A stretch of 64,000 nt of DNA from JANSYL01 sp963921255 (GTDB taxonomy: Bacteria > Pseudomonadota > Alphaproteobacteria > Rhodobacterales > Rhodobacteraceae), in the NCBI GenBank assembly GCA_963921255.3, contig CAWUEW020000001.1, positions 1 through 64,000 on the forward strand. Reading direction: 5' to 3'. This document shows positions 34,508-42,743 of the stretch, one piece after another; the first letter of the stretch is position 1, and each line of letters starts with the position of its first letter. A program made the position numbers and the translations under genes. Under the pieces are notes generated by a model. The model did no database searches, was not told the DNA's origin, and worked only from the letters and a program-made list of their open reading frames with translations.

Positions 34508-34684
34508 CGACCGGTTGCCTCAATACGCCTGCCGCCCGGTCGTTGTGGTTTTTCGGGGCCCGAACGGCAAAATTTCACTGCTACGTCGGGCACGCGTAGC
34601 GCGGCGATGCGGTTCCCACAGGGCGGATCAGTGATGGCGGCGCGATGAAACCAAGGCGGTTTCTGGGCAAATCGGGCCTTGGAA

Positions 34685-34730
34685 ACAAAAAAGGCGGGCC
34701 AAACTGGCCCGCCTTCCTAGATCTTTTTTT
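34685..34730. terminator. Bidirectional terminator downstream of rplA
   Basis: AAGGCGGGCCA (34691-34701) and TGGCCCGCCTT (34705-34715) form an 11-bp stem with a 3-nt loop. The minus strand continues in a T-rich run (TTTTTTGTTT), fitting the end of rplK-rplA; the plus strand has TTTTTTT at 34724-34730. Confidence 0.85.
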
Positions 34731-34737
34731 GCCGCGA

Positions 34738-35439
34738 TTACTGAGCGGCGGTCGCGCTGTCGATGTTGATCGAAACGCCCGGACCCATGGTCGAGCTGAT
34801 CGAAATCTTCTGCACATAGGCGCCTTTGGCACCCGACGGCTTGGCGCGGTTCACGGCATCCACGAAGGCGCGCACGTTCTCGGCCAGCTTAGCGGCGTCG
34901 AAGGACGCTTTGCCAACACCGGCATGCACGACGCCGGCCTTCTCGGCCTTGAACTGAACCTGGCCACCCTTGGCGGCCTGCACGGCCTCGGCCACGTCCA
35001 TGGTCACGGTGCCGACCTTCGGGTTCGGCATCAGGTTGCGGGGGCCCAGAACCTTACCCAGACGGCCCACGATGGGCATCATGTCGGGGGTCGCGATGCA
35101 GCGATCGAACTCGATGGTGCCGCCCTGGACGGTTTCCATCAGGTCCTCTGCGCCCACGATGTCGGCGCCGGCGGCGGTGGCTTCTTCGGCTTTCGGGCCG
35201 CGCGCAAACACAGCGACGCGCACCGATTTGCCGGTGCCGTTCGGCAGATTGACCGTGCCGCGCACCATCTGGTCCGCGTGGCGCGGATCGACGCCGAGGT
35301 TCATGGCGATCTCGATCGATTCGTCGAACTTGGCCGAGGCGTTGGCCTTCACCAGCTCAACGGCTTCTTCGACCGTGACATTTTCTTTGCCGTCAAAGGC
35401 GGCCTGGGCCGCCGTGAGGCGCTTACCAATCTTTCCCAT
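34738..35439 (-). CDS. rplA: 50S ribosomal protein L1
   Basis: The 233-residue protein begins MGKIGKRLTAAQAAFDGKEN and contains VDPRHADQMVRGTVNLPNGT and the L1 signature MPIVGRLGKVLGPRNLMPNP. L1 forms the E-site stalk and in many bacteria represses its own operon. It lies 3 nt after rplK. Unlike the usual order, rplJ does not follow directly: two Hint genes intervene. Confidence 0.98.
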   Translation of the reverse strand: MGKIGKRLTAAQAAFDGKENVTVEEAVELVKANASAKFDESIEIAMNLGVDPRHADQMVRGTVNLPNGTGKSVRVAVFARGPKAEEATAAGADIVGAEDLMETVQGGTIEFDRCIATPDMMPIVGRLGKVLGPRNLMPNPKVGTVTMDVAEAVQAAKGGQVQFKAEKAGVVHAGVGKASFDAAKLAENVRAFVDAVNRAKPSGAKGAYVQKISISSTMGPGVSINIDSATAAQ

Positions 35440-35442
35440 ACC

Positions 35443-35895
35443 TTACCCTTTCACCTCGATACCCATCGACTTGGCCGAGCCAAGGATGATCTGCATTGCC
35501 GCATCCACGTCATTCGCGCTGAGGTCTTTCATCTTGGCCTCGGCGATTTCGCGCAGTTGCTTGGTCGTGATGCTGGCAACGGTTTCGCGGCCCGGGTTCT
35601 CAGCCCCACGCGGACGGTTCCGTTTGCCGACGTTTTTCAGACCGGCGGCCTTCTTCAGGTAATAAGACGCAGGCGGCGTCTTGATATCCATGGTGAAGGA
35701 TTTGTCGGAATAATAGGTGATCACCGTGGGGCACGGGGCGCCCGGCTCCATATCCGCCGTCTTGGCGTTGAAGGCTTTGGTAAATTCCATGATGTTGATG
35801 CCGCGCTGACCCAGGGCAGGGCCCACCGGCGGCGAGGGGTTGGCTTGACCTGCAGGGATCTGCAGCTTCATCGTGCCAGCAAGTTTCTTGGCCAT
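35443..35895 (-). CDS. rplK: 50S ribosomal protein L11
   Basis: The 150-residue protein begins MAKKLAGTMKLQIPAGQANP and has SPPVGPALGQRGINIMEFTK and the C-terminal DVDAAMQIILGSAKSMGIEV. L11 is part of the GTPase-associated centre. The usual upstream neighbour nusG is 2.1 kb away, behind a secreted enzyme gene. Confidence 0.98.
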   Translation of the reverse strand: MAKKLAGTMKLQIPAGQANPSPPVGPALGQRGINIMEFTKAFNAKTADMEPGAPCPTVITYYSDKSFTMDIKTPPASYYLKKAAGLKNVGKRNRPRGAENPGRETVASITTKQLREIAEAKMKDLSANDVDAAMQIILGSAKSMGIEVKG

Positions 35896-36022
35896 AATCG
35901 ACCTCTCCTTTTAGCAACAGCCGCCGGGCGCGCCCTTTGGCTTTTGTCGATGTGGTGCGGTCTGGACATCGCGATGCCCGCGCCTCCCACATGGGATGCC
36001 GCCACACAGGCGACGGGCGCGA

Positions 36023-36050
36023 CCTATACGCGATACACGCGGTTGGCAAG
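36023..36050 (-). promoter_or_regulatory. Candidate rplKA promoter
   Basis: On the minus strand TATAGG (36023-36028) lies 15-16 nt downstream of CTTGCCA (36044-36050). The start would be near 36016, giving a leader of about 120 nt. The -10 is good and the -35 only fair. Confidence 0.45.
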
Positions 36051-36089
36051 AGGGGGCGCGCCGATCATGTTCAGCATCTGAAACTGCGG

Positions 36090-37565
36090 TCAGTCGTCCA
36101 GCAGGCTTTCATAGGGCGACAGCAAACACGATGCATTGTAGCCCGCGCCATGGGCGTAGATCGACGGCGCGACGGAGTGTTCAAGCAACATCTGGCGCAT
36201 CGTCAAAGGTGCTGTGCCGGCCTGTGTGCACCACCACGAACCTGCATGCCCGCTTGCGACATGGTCGGGCGAACAGATCACCGGATCCAGGTTCAGCGTC
36301 CGCAAACGTTCAATATTGGGATGGTCGGGAAACGCCGCGCGATACGCCGGGATCCACCCCATATTCCCATCGAAATACGTCACCATCGGCCGGTCGGGCG
36401 TTCGGGGCGCCGCGTGATTGGCGCGCGCATAGGGATAGACGACCCCCTCCCAATCCTGCCAGCCATCCAAAGCAAAAGATACGGCATCATGCACATCGAC
36501 GCCCCTGTCATTCGTGTAGGACCAAAGATCCTCACCCTGCGCCTCATAGGCGGTTGCGATGGTGCCAAACATGCTCAACACATAGCCGGTGTAGTGCAGC
36601 GCCCGCGAGCCCCGCTGCGTTTCGGTCGGCATCGACCCATCATCGCGCAGGTTGCCCATGGCGAATTCAAAGGTGACGCGCCCGCGGTCAAAAAGTTCCC
36701 GGTCGCCAATCCAAGCCCCGAGCAGAACGCTCGGAAGAACCGCAGCAACCGAGTGGTTGCGGGCGATCGTGTTGTTTGGGGCCTGCGCGCCGCTTCGGCT
36801 GCGAACAATATGATTGAAATGATTGGCCCGGTCATAGGCCCAATCCAGAATCGTCGCGCGCTCGACCGGATCGACCTCCAACTGGGTTTCGACAATCGCC
36901 GCCGACGCAATCAAGGGCGCCAGAACCGAATTGGCCATCCAGGCCACATCGTCAAACGCTTCAGAATTGGCGCTTCGCCCAACGGGCGTCTGAAGGGCAT
37001 CCATCTCGGCCCATTGCAGCGCTGTGTTCCAGACACGTTCGCACTGCATCGTCCGACCGGTCATACAATCCGCTGTATCGACCACGAAGGCCGCCGCGAT
37101 TGCCGAATACCAATCTTCGTCATCTCCGATATAGCCCTCAGGGGCCGCAGACCCCGTGAAGCGCTGAACCGGTTCCATCCCCCACAGGTTGCCCGTGCCC
37201 AGAGCATTGTTGCACTGCGTCAGACGCATTTGCAGATTGTCGCCCAACACCTCCGCGCGGGCATAAAGACCGGGCAGGATCAAACCCGGCTCCGGCAGGC
37301 TTTGGGCCCCGGGCGCCTGTCGGTGGATCAAATCCAGCGACGACCCTGTCAGATCGCGCGCCTCCGGCAACCCGGCTGTCGCACGATAGGCGTTCAAAGC
37401 CGTGCGCGTGTTGCCGCCCCATGCACCATCGACCGGGCCGGGGTCGTATCCCAGATCCGCCAGCGTTTGCTGAACAAAGGCAACCGTGTCATTCGATTGC
37501 GCGAAGGCTGAAGAACTGGCGAACAAAGACACCGCAAGGGCAAGACCAAACGTCTGACGGATCAT
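36090..37565 (-). CDS. Secreted peptidoglycan-binding / alginate-lyase-like protein
   Basis: The 491-residue protein has a signal peptide (about 1-22, MIRQTFGLALAVSLFASSSA) and a PG_binding_1 domain at about 23-75 (VAFVQQTLADLGYDPGPVDG then NTRTALNAYR). A large alpha-helical domain resembling the alginate lyase (alpha/alpha toroid) superfamily follows, with NNTIARNHSVAAVLPSVLLG and RALHYTGYVLSMFGTIA. Together these suggest a periplasmic or cell-surface polysaccharide-degrading enzyme. The catalytic assignment is tentative. The ATG at 37563-37565 is chosen because the signal peptide starts there. Confidence 0.65.
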   Translation of the reverse strand: MIRQTFGLALAVSLFASSSAFAQSNDTVAFVQQTLADLGYDPGPVDGAWGGNTRTALNAYRATAGLPEARDLTGSSLDLIHRQAPGAQSLPEPGLILPGLYARAEVLGDNLQMRLTQCNNALGTGNLWGMEPVQRFTGSAAPEGYIGDDEDWYSAIAAAFVVDTADCMTGRTMQCERVWNTALQWAEMDALQTPVGRSANSEAFDDVAWMANSVLAPLIASAAIVETQLEVDPVERATILDWAYDRANHFNHIVRSRSGAQAPNNTIARNHSVAAVLPSVLLGAWIGDRELFDRGRVTFEFAMGNLRDDGSMPTETQRGSRALHYTGYVLSMFGTIATAYEAQGEDLWSYTNDRGVDVHDAVSFALDGWQDWEGVVYPYARANHAAPRTPDRPMVTYFDGNMGWIPAYRAAFPDHPNIERLRTLNLDPVICSPDHVASGHAGSWWCTQAGTAPLTMRQMLLEHSVAPSIYAHGAGYNASCLLSPYESLLDD

Positions 37566-37699
37566 GATGGCTCCAAATCTGTGGCGGCAAATACCGGAAC
37601 TCATCCCAACCCAAAAGCCGCATTGAAATCCAAAGCAGGCTATTGACCTGCCAAGGCATTTTCAAGTTTTCGAAAGATCGAATTGGGTCGCCGGTTGCG

Positions 37700-37990
37700 G
37701 ATGCCCTTCCATCCCACGATCACCCGGCTGTGGGCGGCATCCTGAACCAACACGCCTGGAACCTGCTGTGGTTAGGCGGGGTCACGATGATCGGGGGTGT
37801 CCTAGTCTGGCGGGCCAATATGACAGCCATCTGGGGGGCCGCGACAATCGGGGGCCTCGCGGAGATTGGCTATCTGCTGGTCGTGGATGTTCCGGGCGAC
37901 GTGAATTTCTTCCCAGGCACCGTGATGACCTTCGTTTCTGCGTCCGCCATCATCCTGAGCTTTTGGGCCCGGTTCAGCCTGCGCCAGTCC
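37700..37990 (+). pseudogene. Possible remnant of a membrane protein gene
   Basis: Plus-strand translation from about 37721 gives AVGGILNQHAWNLLWLGGVT, then MIGGVLVWRAN, IWGAATIGGLAEIGYLLVVD and TVMTFVSASAIILSFWARF. That is three hydrophobic segments with clear membrane-protein character. The frame has no stop before entering sequence antisense to nusG, and the N-terminus lacks a convincing start. I therefore read it as a fragment that has lost both ends. The family is not recognised. Confidence 0.4.
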
Positions 37991-38014
37991 TCCGGCGCAG
38001 GCCTGTCATCCGGT

Positions 38015-38548
38015 TCAGGTCTGCTTGGTGACCTGCGTGAATTCCAGCTCGACCGGGGTGGCGCGGCCGAAGATCGACACCGTCACCTTCAGGCGCTGGT
38101 TGTCTTCGTCGACTTCCTCGACCATGCCGTCGAAATCCTCGAACGGGCCTTCATTGACTTTGACTTTCTCGCCGACCTCGTAGGTGATGGTCGAGCGCGG
38201 CGCGGCCTCGCCCTCCTCCACGCGGTTGAGGATCGAGTTGACCTCTTCATCGCGCATCGGCATCGGGCGGCCCTGCGGCCCGAGGAACCCGGTCACACGC
38301 TGGATCGAGTTGATCGCGTGATAGGCGCGGTCGGTCATTTCCATGCGCACCAGCACATAGCCCGGCATGAAGCGGCGCGGCACGGTCACCTTCTTGCCGC
38401 GGCGCACTTCGATCACTTCCTCTTCGGGGACCAGCACTTCTTCGATCTCGTCCTCAAGACCGTTCTCGGTGATCGCCGTGCGGATCTGCTCCGCAATGCG
38501 CTTTTCGAAATTCGACAGCACGCTGACCGAATACCACCGTTTCGCCAT
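38015..38548 (-). CDS. nusG: Transcription termination/antitermination protein NusG
   Basis: The 177-residue protein begins MAKRWYSVSVLSNFEKRIAE. An NGN domain includes RRFMPGYVLVRMEM and VTGFLGPQGRPMPM, and a C-terminal KOW domain has YEVGEKVKVNEGPFEDFDGM. NusG links RNA polymerase with Rho or with ribosomal S10. It lies downstream of secE with a 173-bp gap. The usual next gene rplK is displaced by 2.1 kb. Confidence 0.98.
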   Translation of the reverse strand: MAKRWYSVSVLSNFEKRIAEQIRTAITENGLEDEIEEVLVPEEEVIEVRRGKKVTVPRRFMPGYVLVRMEMTDRAYHAINSIQRVTGFLGPQGRPMPMRDEEVNSILNRVEEGEAAPRSTITYEVGEKVKVNEGPFEDFDGMVEEVDEDNQRLKVTVSIFGRATPVELEFTQVTKQT

Positions 38549-38721
38549 GGGTCCGTCCCTTCACTGCTTGGGGTGCGCGCGCACCCGTGAAAACCAATTC
38601 ATCAACGCTGCCGCGCCGAGCCATCCAGACACGACTGGAGAGCGCACTGGCTCGGACCTGTCGATGTTGGGGATGGCCGTCGCATACTGCGCGACGGCGC
38701 GAAAGGCAAGCGGGATCGGGA

Positions 38722-38913
38722 TCAGCCGAAGAAGGTCAGGATCAATTCCAGACCCTGGCGGATCATCCAGTCGATGAAGAAAAAGAAGATCGCCGCCAGC
38801 ACCGCCATCAGGAACACCATGGCGGTCGTCACCAAAACCTCACGGCGGGTCGGCCAAACAACTTTGGCGATCTCGGCGCGGGTTTGCTGAAGGAACTGAA
38901 ACGGGTTGGCCAT
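38722..38913 (-). CDS. secE: Preprotein translocase subunit SecE
   Basis: The 63-residue protein MANPFQFLQQTRAEIAKVVW continues with PTRREVLVTTAMVFLMAVLA, the conserved amphipathic helix and the single membrane helix of short SecE proteins. The ATG at 38911-38913 matches the family; a 39-residue extension upstream is not conserved-looking. SecE clamps SecY in the translocon. Confidence 0.95.
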   Translation of the reverse strand: MANPFQFLQQTRAEIAKVVWPTRREVLVTTAMVFLMAVLAAIFFFFIDWMIRQGLELILTFFG

Positions 38914-38940
38914 GGGTTCTCTCGACGTTGGATCGTTGCG

Positions 38941-38969
38941 CATATACGCATCGCTGCGCCGGCGCGCAA
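38941..38969 (-). promoter_or_regulatory. Candidate secE-nusG promoter
   Basis: On the minus strand TTGCGC (38964-38969) and TATATG (38941-38946) are separated by 17 nt. The predicted start near 38934 gives a very short leader of about 20 nt before the secE start codon. Confidence 0.5.
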
Positions 38970-39050
38970 GACGCCCAAACGCCCCACGCACCGGCGATCC
39001 GCAGCACGGCCTGCAACGCGGCCAGGTCATGCGACCAGGCCAACCGGGGG

Positions 39051-39548
39051 TCAGAAGGTCGGGTTTTGGTTTCCAACCGCGCCGCCGGTCAGCAGGATCA
39101 GCAACCGCGTCGCGAAATCAATCGGCTGAATCGCATCCCAATGTTCGGCAAGGCGTCCCTCCTCGATCCGAAATGTATCGGTGATGATAAACCCCTTGGC
39201 AGGGTTTCCACGATGGGCCGCCTTCAGTGTCGCGTGACTGTGCAACACCACGATATCGCCGCTGCTCACGATCCGCTTCACGTCAAAGCCGTAATCGGGG
39301 AACCGCTTCACCAGCGCTTTGACATAGCCGACAAGGCCGTCAATCCCGTCCGGGATGGCGCGGTTGTGTTGCACGTAATCGGTGCCGGAATGGGTGCGCA
39401 GCGTGTGCTCGAAGTCATGGTCGTTCATCAGCTTCTGGAAGAAATCCACGACGAGGGCCGCATTGCGGTGTTCGTCCGAGGTCCAATGATCTTGCGCCAG
39501 GTTTGCAAGATCTATCCTTTGCGGCGGGGTGCGGTGGTCGGCGCTCAT
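39051..39548 (-). CDS. SnoaL-like / NTF2-fold protein
   Basis: The 165-residue protein has the SnoaL-like order: RNAALVVDFFQKLMNDHDFE in the first helix, DYVQHNRAIPDGIDGLVGYV with the pocket histidine, then RIVSSGDIVVLHSHATLKAA and TDTFRIEEGRLAEHWDAIQP. This is the pattern of secondary-metabolism-like cyclases and lyases of unknown substrate. The ATG at 39546-39548 is preferred over an ATG 37 codons upstream, which would place codons inside the operator region. It is divergent from the HxlR gene at 39766. Confidence 0.8.
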   Translation of the reverse strand: MSADHRTPPQRIDLANLAQDHWTSDEHRNAALVVDFFQKLMNDHDFEHTLRTHSGTDYVQHNRAIPDGIDGLVGYVKALVKRFPDYGFDVKRIVSSGDIVVLHSHATLKAAHRGNPAKGFIITDTFRIEEGRLAEHWDAIQPIDFATRLLILLTGGAVGNQNPTF

Positions 39549-39623
39549 GCGGTGCGGTCCTTGTCTGTGCGGGGCGCGGTTCGGTGAGTCGCGCCCTTGG
39601 GGGTAATACTTGCGTTTGGGAAC

Positions 39624-39757
39624 TAGGTATCCATTCCGCACCACATTGCAATTAGGCACAAAGAAGACATCAGGTATCGTCTAGGATACTGCAAGCACCG
39701 TCTCCATTGCCTTGAGCGCGTCGGTATGCGAACGTCTCCAGGTATCCAAACCATACC
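39624..39757. promoter_or_regulatory. Three GGTATC-type sites between SnoaL-like and HxlR genes
   Basis: GGTATCC occurs at 39626-39632. GTATC-GTCTAG-GATAC forms a palindrome at 39674-39689, and GGTAT-CCAAACC-ATACC another at 39741-39757, the last ending 8 bp before the HxlR start codon. Repeated GTATC half sites in a divergent promoter suggest binding of the HxlR protein and control of both genes. Confidence 0.6.
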
Positions 39758-39765
39758 GGAATCCC

Positions 39766-40149
39766 ATGCTCCCCATCGGCGTCGAAAGCAAAGCGGAAGC
39801 GCTCAATTGCCCTATCCGATCCGTTTTATCCAACGTGTCCGGCAAATGGCGCATCATCATTGTCCTCGCCCTCGAGGATGAGCCGAAGCGTTTTGGCGCG
39901 TTGAAGCGCTGCATCGGGGACGTCACGCAACGGGTGCTTACTGAAAACCTGCGCGGCCTGGAACGGGATGGGTACCTGACGCGCACCGTCGATCCCGGTC
40001 CACCCGTCGCGGTGTCCTACGCGCTCACGCCCCTCGGCCAAGACCTCGTGGAGGCGCTGAAACCGCTGGTGTTCTGGTCGAACGCCCATATGGAGGAGGT
40101 CCAATCGGCCCGCCTGGGCTACGATCGGGCACACCGGACCGCAGGCTGA
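39766..40149 (+). CDS. HxlR-family winged-helix transcriptional regulator
   Basis: The 127-residue protein has the HxlR pattern CPIRSVLSNVSGKWRIIIVL, RFGALKRCIGDVTQRVLTEN, RGLERDGYLTRTVDPGPPVA and VSYALTPLGQDLVEALKPLV. The single cysteine (in the NCP segment) is where redox- or aldehyde-sensing HxlR proteins carry a reactive Cys, so thiol sensing is possible. The ATG at 39766 is chosen because the upstream TTG start would span the palindrome. Confidence 0.88.
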   Translation: MLPIGVESKAEALNCPIRSVLSNVSGKWRIIIVLALEDEPKRFGALKRCIGDVTQRVLTENLRGLERDGYLTRTVDPGPPVAVSYALTPLGQDLVEALKPLVFWSNAHMEEVQSARLGYDRAHRTAG

Positions 40150-40194
40150 CCCAACGGCGCCCCCAAATCGGTGCATGTTCGGTGGATTTGGCCT

Positions 40195-40270
40195 TGGCAG
40201 GGGCGGAGAGACTCGAACTCCCGACCGTCGGATTTGGAATCCGATGCTCTACCAACTGAGCTACACCCCT
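40195..40270 (-). tRNA. trnW: tRNA-Trp (anticodon CCA)
   Basis: The minus strand reads a full cloverleaf. The acceptor stem AGGGGTG/CGCCCCT closes it. The D arm is AGCTCAGTTGGTAGAGC, the anticodon loop TTCCAAA (CCA) is on a CGGAT/ATCCG stem, and the T arm contains GTTCGAGTC. The 3' CCA is encoded. It lies upstream of secE-nusG, its usual place in proteobacteria, but with the SnoaL-like/HxlR pair in between. Confidence 0.95.
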
Positions 40271-40335
40271 AGGCCGGCTTGCGGGATAGGGCGAATTGCA
40301 GCCCTTGTCCAGAGAGATCGGCCGCTCTTTTCCGA

Positions 40336-41736
40336 TCAGTCACCCCACGGCCCGTGCAGACCGGTTTCACCGGGGCGGTCGAGGCGCTCGAATCCATGCT
40401 CGCCAAAGAAGTCACGCTGCGCCTGGATCATGTTCGCCGTCCCCCGCGCCTGTCGCAGCGCGTCGAAATAAGCCAGCGACGCCGACAGCGCCGGGGTCGG
40501 CAATCCGGCCAGCGCGGCCTGGGCCACGACCTGCCGCAGCGCCGGAAGATGCGTCTCAAGCCGGCGCGCAAAATCCGGGGCAAAGGCCAGCGGCAGATCC
40601 GGGGCATCCGTCAACGCGCGGGCCATGTCGTCCAACAGGTCCGACCGGATGATACACCCGGCGCGCCAGATCTCGGCGATCCGCGGCAGGGGCAGCGACC
40701 AGCCTTCCTCCGCACTGGCCCGGGCCAACAGGGCGAAGCCTTGCGAATAGGCCAGGATCTTGCCCGCCAGAAGCGCCCCTTCCAACGTGGCATCGTCCAG
40801 ATCGACACCGCCCTGCGCCGCACCAAACAGGGCTTCCCCCTCGGCGCGTCGCGCCATATCGCCCGACAGCACGCGGGCCGTGACGGCCGCCTCGACCGCC
40901 GGCAACGGGGCCGCGCGGGTCTGCGCGTCGATCACCGTCCAGCGCCCGGTGCCCTTCTGCCCCGCCTTGTCGGCGATCACGTCCAGCATCGGCGCGCCGG
41001 TGTGCGGATCGGTTGCCGCGGACACCTGGCCCGTGATCTCGATCAGGTAGGATGTCAAAGGCCCGGTGTTCCAGTGGTCGAAGACGGCACCGATCTCCGC
41101 GGCGCTGCGCCCCATCCCGTCGCGCATCAGCCCGTAAATCTCGGCGATCAGCTGCATGTCGGCATATTCGATGCCGTTATGGACCATCTTCACATAATGC
41201 CCGGCCCCCTCGGGGCCCAGATGCGCCACGCACGGGCTGCCCCGAAAATCAGCGGCAATATCGGCCAGAACCGGGGCAAGGGCGCCATAGGCGTGATCCG
41301 TGCCGCCCGCCATCATCGATGGGCCGTGCCGGGCCCCCTCGGCTCCGCCCGACACACCAAGCCCAAGAAAGTGAATATCGCCCAACGCGCGTTCCCGGCG
41401 GCCCGTATCCTGCCAATCCGAGTTGCCGGCATCGACAAGGATGTCGCCCTCGGCCAGCAAGGGCGTCAGGGCCGCGATCTGATCGTCGACCGCCCGCCCC
41501 GCAGGCACCATCAGGATGATCCGACGCGGGGTCTCCAGACGCGCAACGAAGTCTTCGAGGCTTTCGGTTGGAACAATGGTCGCGGCAAGATCACCGGCCT
41601 CGGCCACGAACTGTGTGGTTTTGGCGGGGGTGCGGTTGAACACGGCGATCTTATGGCCATGCGAGGCGATGTTGAGCGCAAGGTTCGCCCCCATTGTCCC
41701 CAAGCCTATCAATCCGATGGAGGCTGTCTCGGCCAT
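40336..41736 (-). CDS. gnd: 6-phosphogluconate dehydrogenase (decarboxylating)
   Basis: The 466-residue protein has the NADP-binding GLIGLGTMGANLALNIASHG with FNRTPAKT (Arg favouring NADP). The catalytic segment is GPEGAGHYVKMVHNGIEYAD and the C-terminal domain has DKAGQKGTGRWTVIDA. It converts 6-phosphogluconate to ribulose 5-phosphate. Length and motifs are normal. The gene ends 65 bp before tRNA-Trp on the same strand, without a visible terminator between them. Confidence 0.95.
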   Translation of the reverse strand: MAETASIGLIGLGTMGANLALNIASHGHKIAVFNRTPAKTTQFVAEAGDLAATIVPTESLEDFVARLETPRRIILMVPAGRAVDDQIAALTPLLAEGDILVDAGNSDWQDTGRRERALGDIHFLGLGVSGGAEGARHGPSMMAGGTDHAYGALAPVLADIAADFRGSPCVAHLGPEGAGHYVKMVHNGIEYADMQLIAEIYGLMRDGMGRSAAEIGAVFDHWNTGPLTSYLIEITGQVSAATDPHTGAPMLDVIADKAGQKGTGRWTVIDAQTRAAPLPAVEAAVTARVLSGDMARRAEGEALFGAAQGGVDLDDATLEGALLAGKILAYSQGFALLARASAEEGWSLPLPRIAEIWRAGCIIRSDLLDDMARALTDAPDLPLAFAPDFARRLETHLPALRQVVAQAALAGLPTPALSASLAYFDALRQARGTANMIQAQRDFFGEHGFERLDRPGETGLHGPWGD

Positions 41737-41873
41737 GATGTCGATCCTTCGCGCGGTTCCTGTGTCGGTCCGAACATGGGTTCGGGCGCGCAGAAGGTCC
41801 AGAGGGAGCGGCAGGAGGGGGAAAAAATTCGGGCGGTGCAGGGATCCGCGCCGCCGGGCCTAGGACACGCCTA

Positions 41874-41930
41874 GGAAAAGATGAGGGGTGGCCAGAGGGT
41901 CTTGGTGAAGGAGAGTGGGGCCACCCCTCA
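41874..41930 (-). terminator. Terminator of the 77-residue protein array
   Basis: TGAGGGGTGGCC (41882-41893) and GGCCACCCCTCA (41919-41930) form a perfect 12-bp stem with a 25-nt loop, 11 bp after the last array gene. The minus strand continues TCTTTTCC. Confidence 0.75.
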
Positions 41931-41941
41931 GATCGTCGCCA

Positions 41942-42175
41942 TTAGCGGTTCAGGATCGAGTTGATCTGAGCGCGAACCTGAGCGTCCGATGCGTTGCCGC
42001 CTTCGTCGTCGACGAACTTCAGAGCAGCGACTTGGAAGTCGGTCAGCGAACCGGCGTCAACCGAGAAGCCATGCTCGTCGAGGATGTTCTGCGTTGCGAC
42101 GCTCGGCGTCATGGCAGCAGCGGCACCAGCGGTCAGAACGGCCAGGGCGGCAGCGGAGATAAGGGTCTTGGTCAT
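41942..42175 (-). CDS. Small exported protein, array copy 3 (distal)
   Basis: The 77-residue protein has a signal peptide (about 1-21, MTKTLISAAALAVLTAGAAAA). The mature part of about 56 residues is acidic, cysteine-free and mostly helical in character: TQNILDEHGFSVDAGSLTDF then VRAQINSILNR. It is identical in sequence to the two upstream copies. The family is not recognised. AAAGGAAAG precedes the ATG. Probably a periplasmic or secreted small protein made in high amounts. Confidence 0.8.
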   Translation of the reverse strand: MTKTLISAAALAVLTAGAAAAMTPSVATQNILDEHGFSVDAGSLTDFQVAALKFVDDEGGNASDAQVRAQINSILNR

Positions 42176-42225
42176 GGGTCTTTCCTTTCGAGGATTGAGG
42201 TTGGGTTGGAGGTTGGAGGTGGGGA

Positions 42226-42459
42226 TTAGCGGTTCAGGATCGAGTTGATCTGAGCGCGAACCTGAGCGTCCGATGCGTTGCCGCCTTCGTCGTCGACGAA
42301 CTTCAGAGCAGCGACTTGGAAGTCGGTCAGCGAACCGGCGTCAACCGAGAAGCCATGCTCGTCGAGGATGTTCTGCGTTGCGACGCTCGGCGTCATGGCA
42401 GCAGCGGCACCAGCAGTCAGAACGGCCAGGGCGGCGGCGGAGATAAGGGTCTTGGTCAT
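42226..42459 (-). CDS. Small exported protein, array copy 2
   Basis: This encodes the same 77 residues as copies 1 and 3, on the same strand and exactly 284 bp from each neighbour. The coding DNA differs from copy 3 at two synonymous sites that I can see. The 50-bp spacer, including the AAAGGAAAG ribosome binding site, is repeated too, so the three are almost certainly one transcript. Confidence 0.8.
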   Translation of the reverse strand: MTKTLISAAALAVLTAGAAAAMTPSVATQNILDEHGFSVDAGSLTDFQVAALKFVDDEGGNASDAQVRAQINSILNR

Positions 42460-42509
42460 GGGTCTTTCCTTTCGAGGATTAAGGTTGGGTTGGAAGTTGG
42501 AGGTGGGGA

Positions 42510-42743
42510 TTAGCGGTTCAGGATCGAGTTGATCTGAGCGCGAACCTGAGCGTCCGATGCGTTACCGCCTTCGTCGTCGACGAACTTCAGAGCAGCGACT
42601 TGGAAGTCGGTCAGCGAACCGGCGTCAACCGAGAAGCCATGCTCGTCGAGGATGTTCTGCGTTGCGACGCTCGGCGTCATGGCAGCAGCGGCACCAGCAG
42701 TCAGAACGGCCAGGGCGGCGGCGGAGATAAGGGTCTTGGTCAT
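42510..42743 (-). CDS. Small exported protein, array copy 1 (proximal)
   Basis: First gene of the array; the 77-residue product is identical to that of copies 2 and 3, with one synonymous change against copy 2. The ribosome binding site is the same, but upstream sequence beyond about 42758 is unique, so the promoter lies in 42758-43000. No regulator gene is adjacent. Confidence 0.8.
   Translation of the reverse strand: MTKTLISAAALAVLTAGAAAAMTPSVATQNILDEHGFSVDAGSLTDFQVAALKFVDDEGGNASDAQVRAQINSILNR

Noticed and set aside
40195..40270. tRNA-Trp as a possible integration site for a genomic island
   Set aside because: No integrase gene is nearby and no repeat of the tRNA 3' end is seen elsewhere in the window.
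41942..42743. Tandem 284-bp repeats as a CRISPR-like array
   Set aside because: The unit is a complete gene with signal peptide and ribosome binding site, far too long for CRISPR repeats, and there are no variable spacers.
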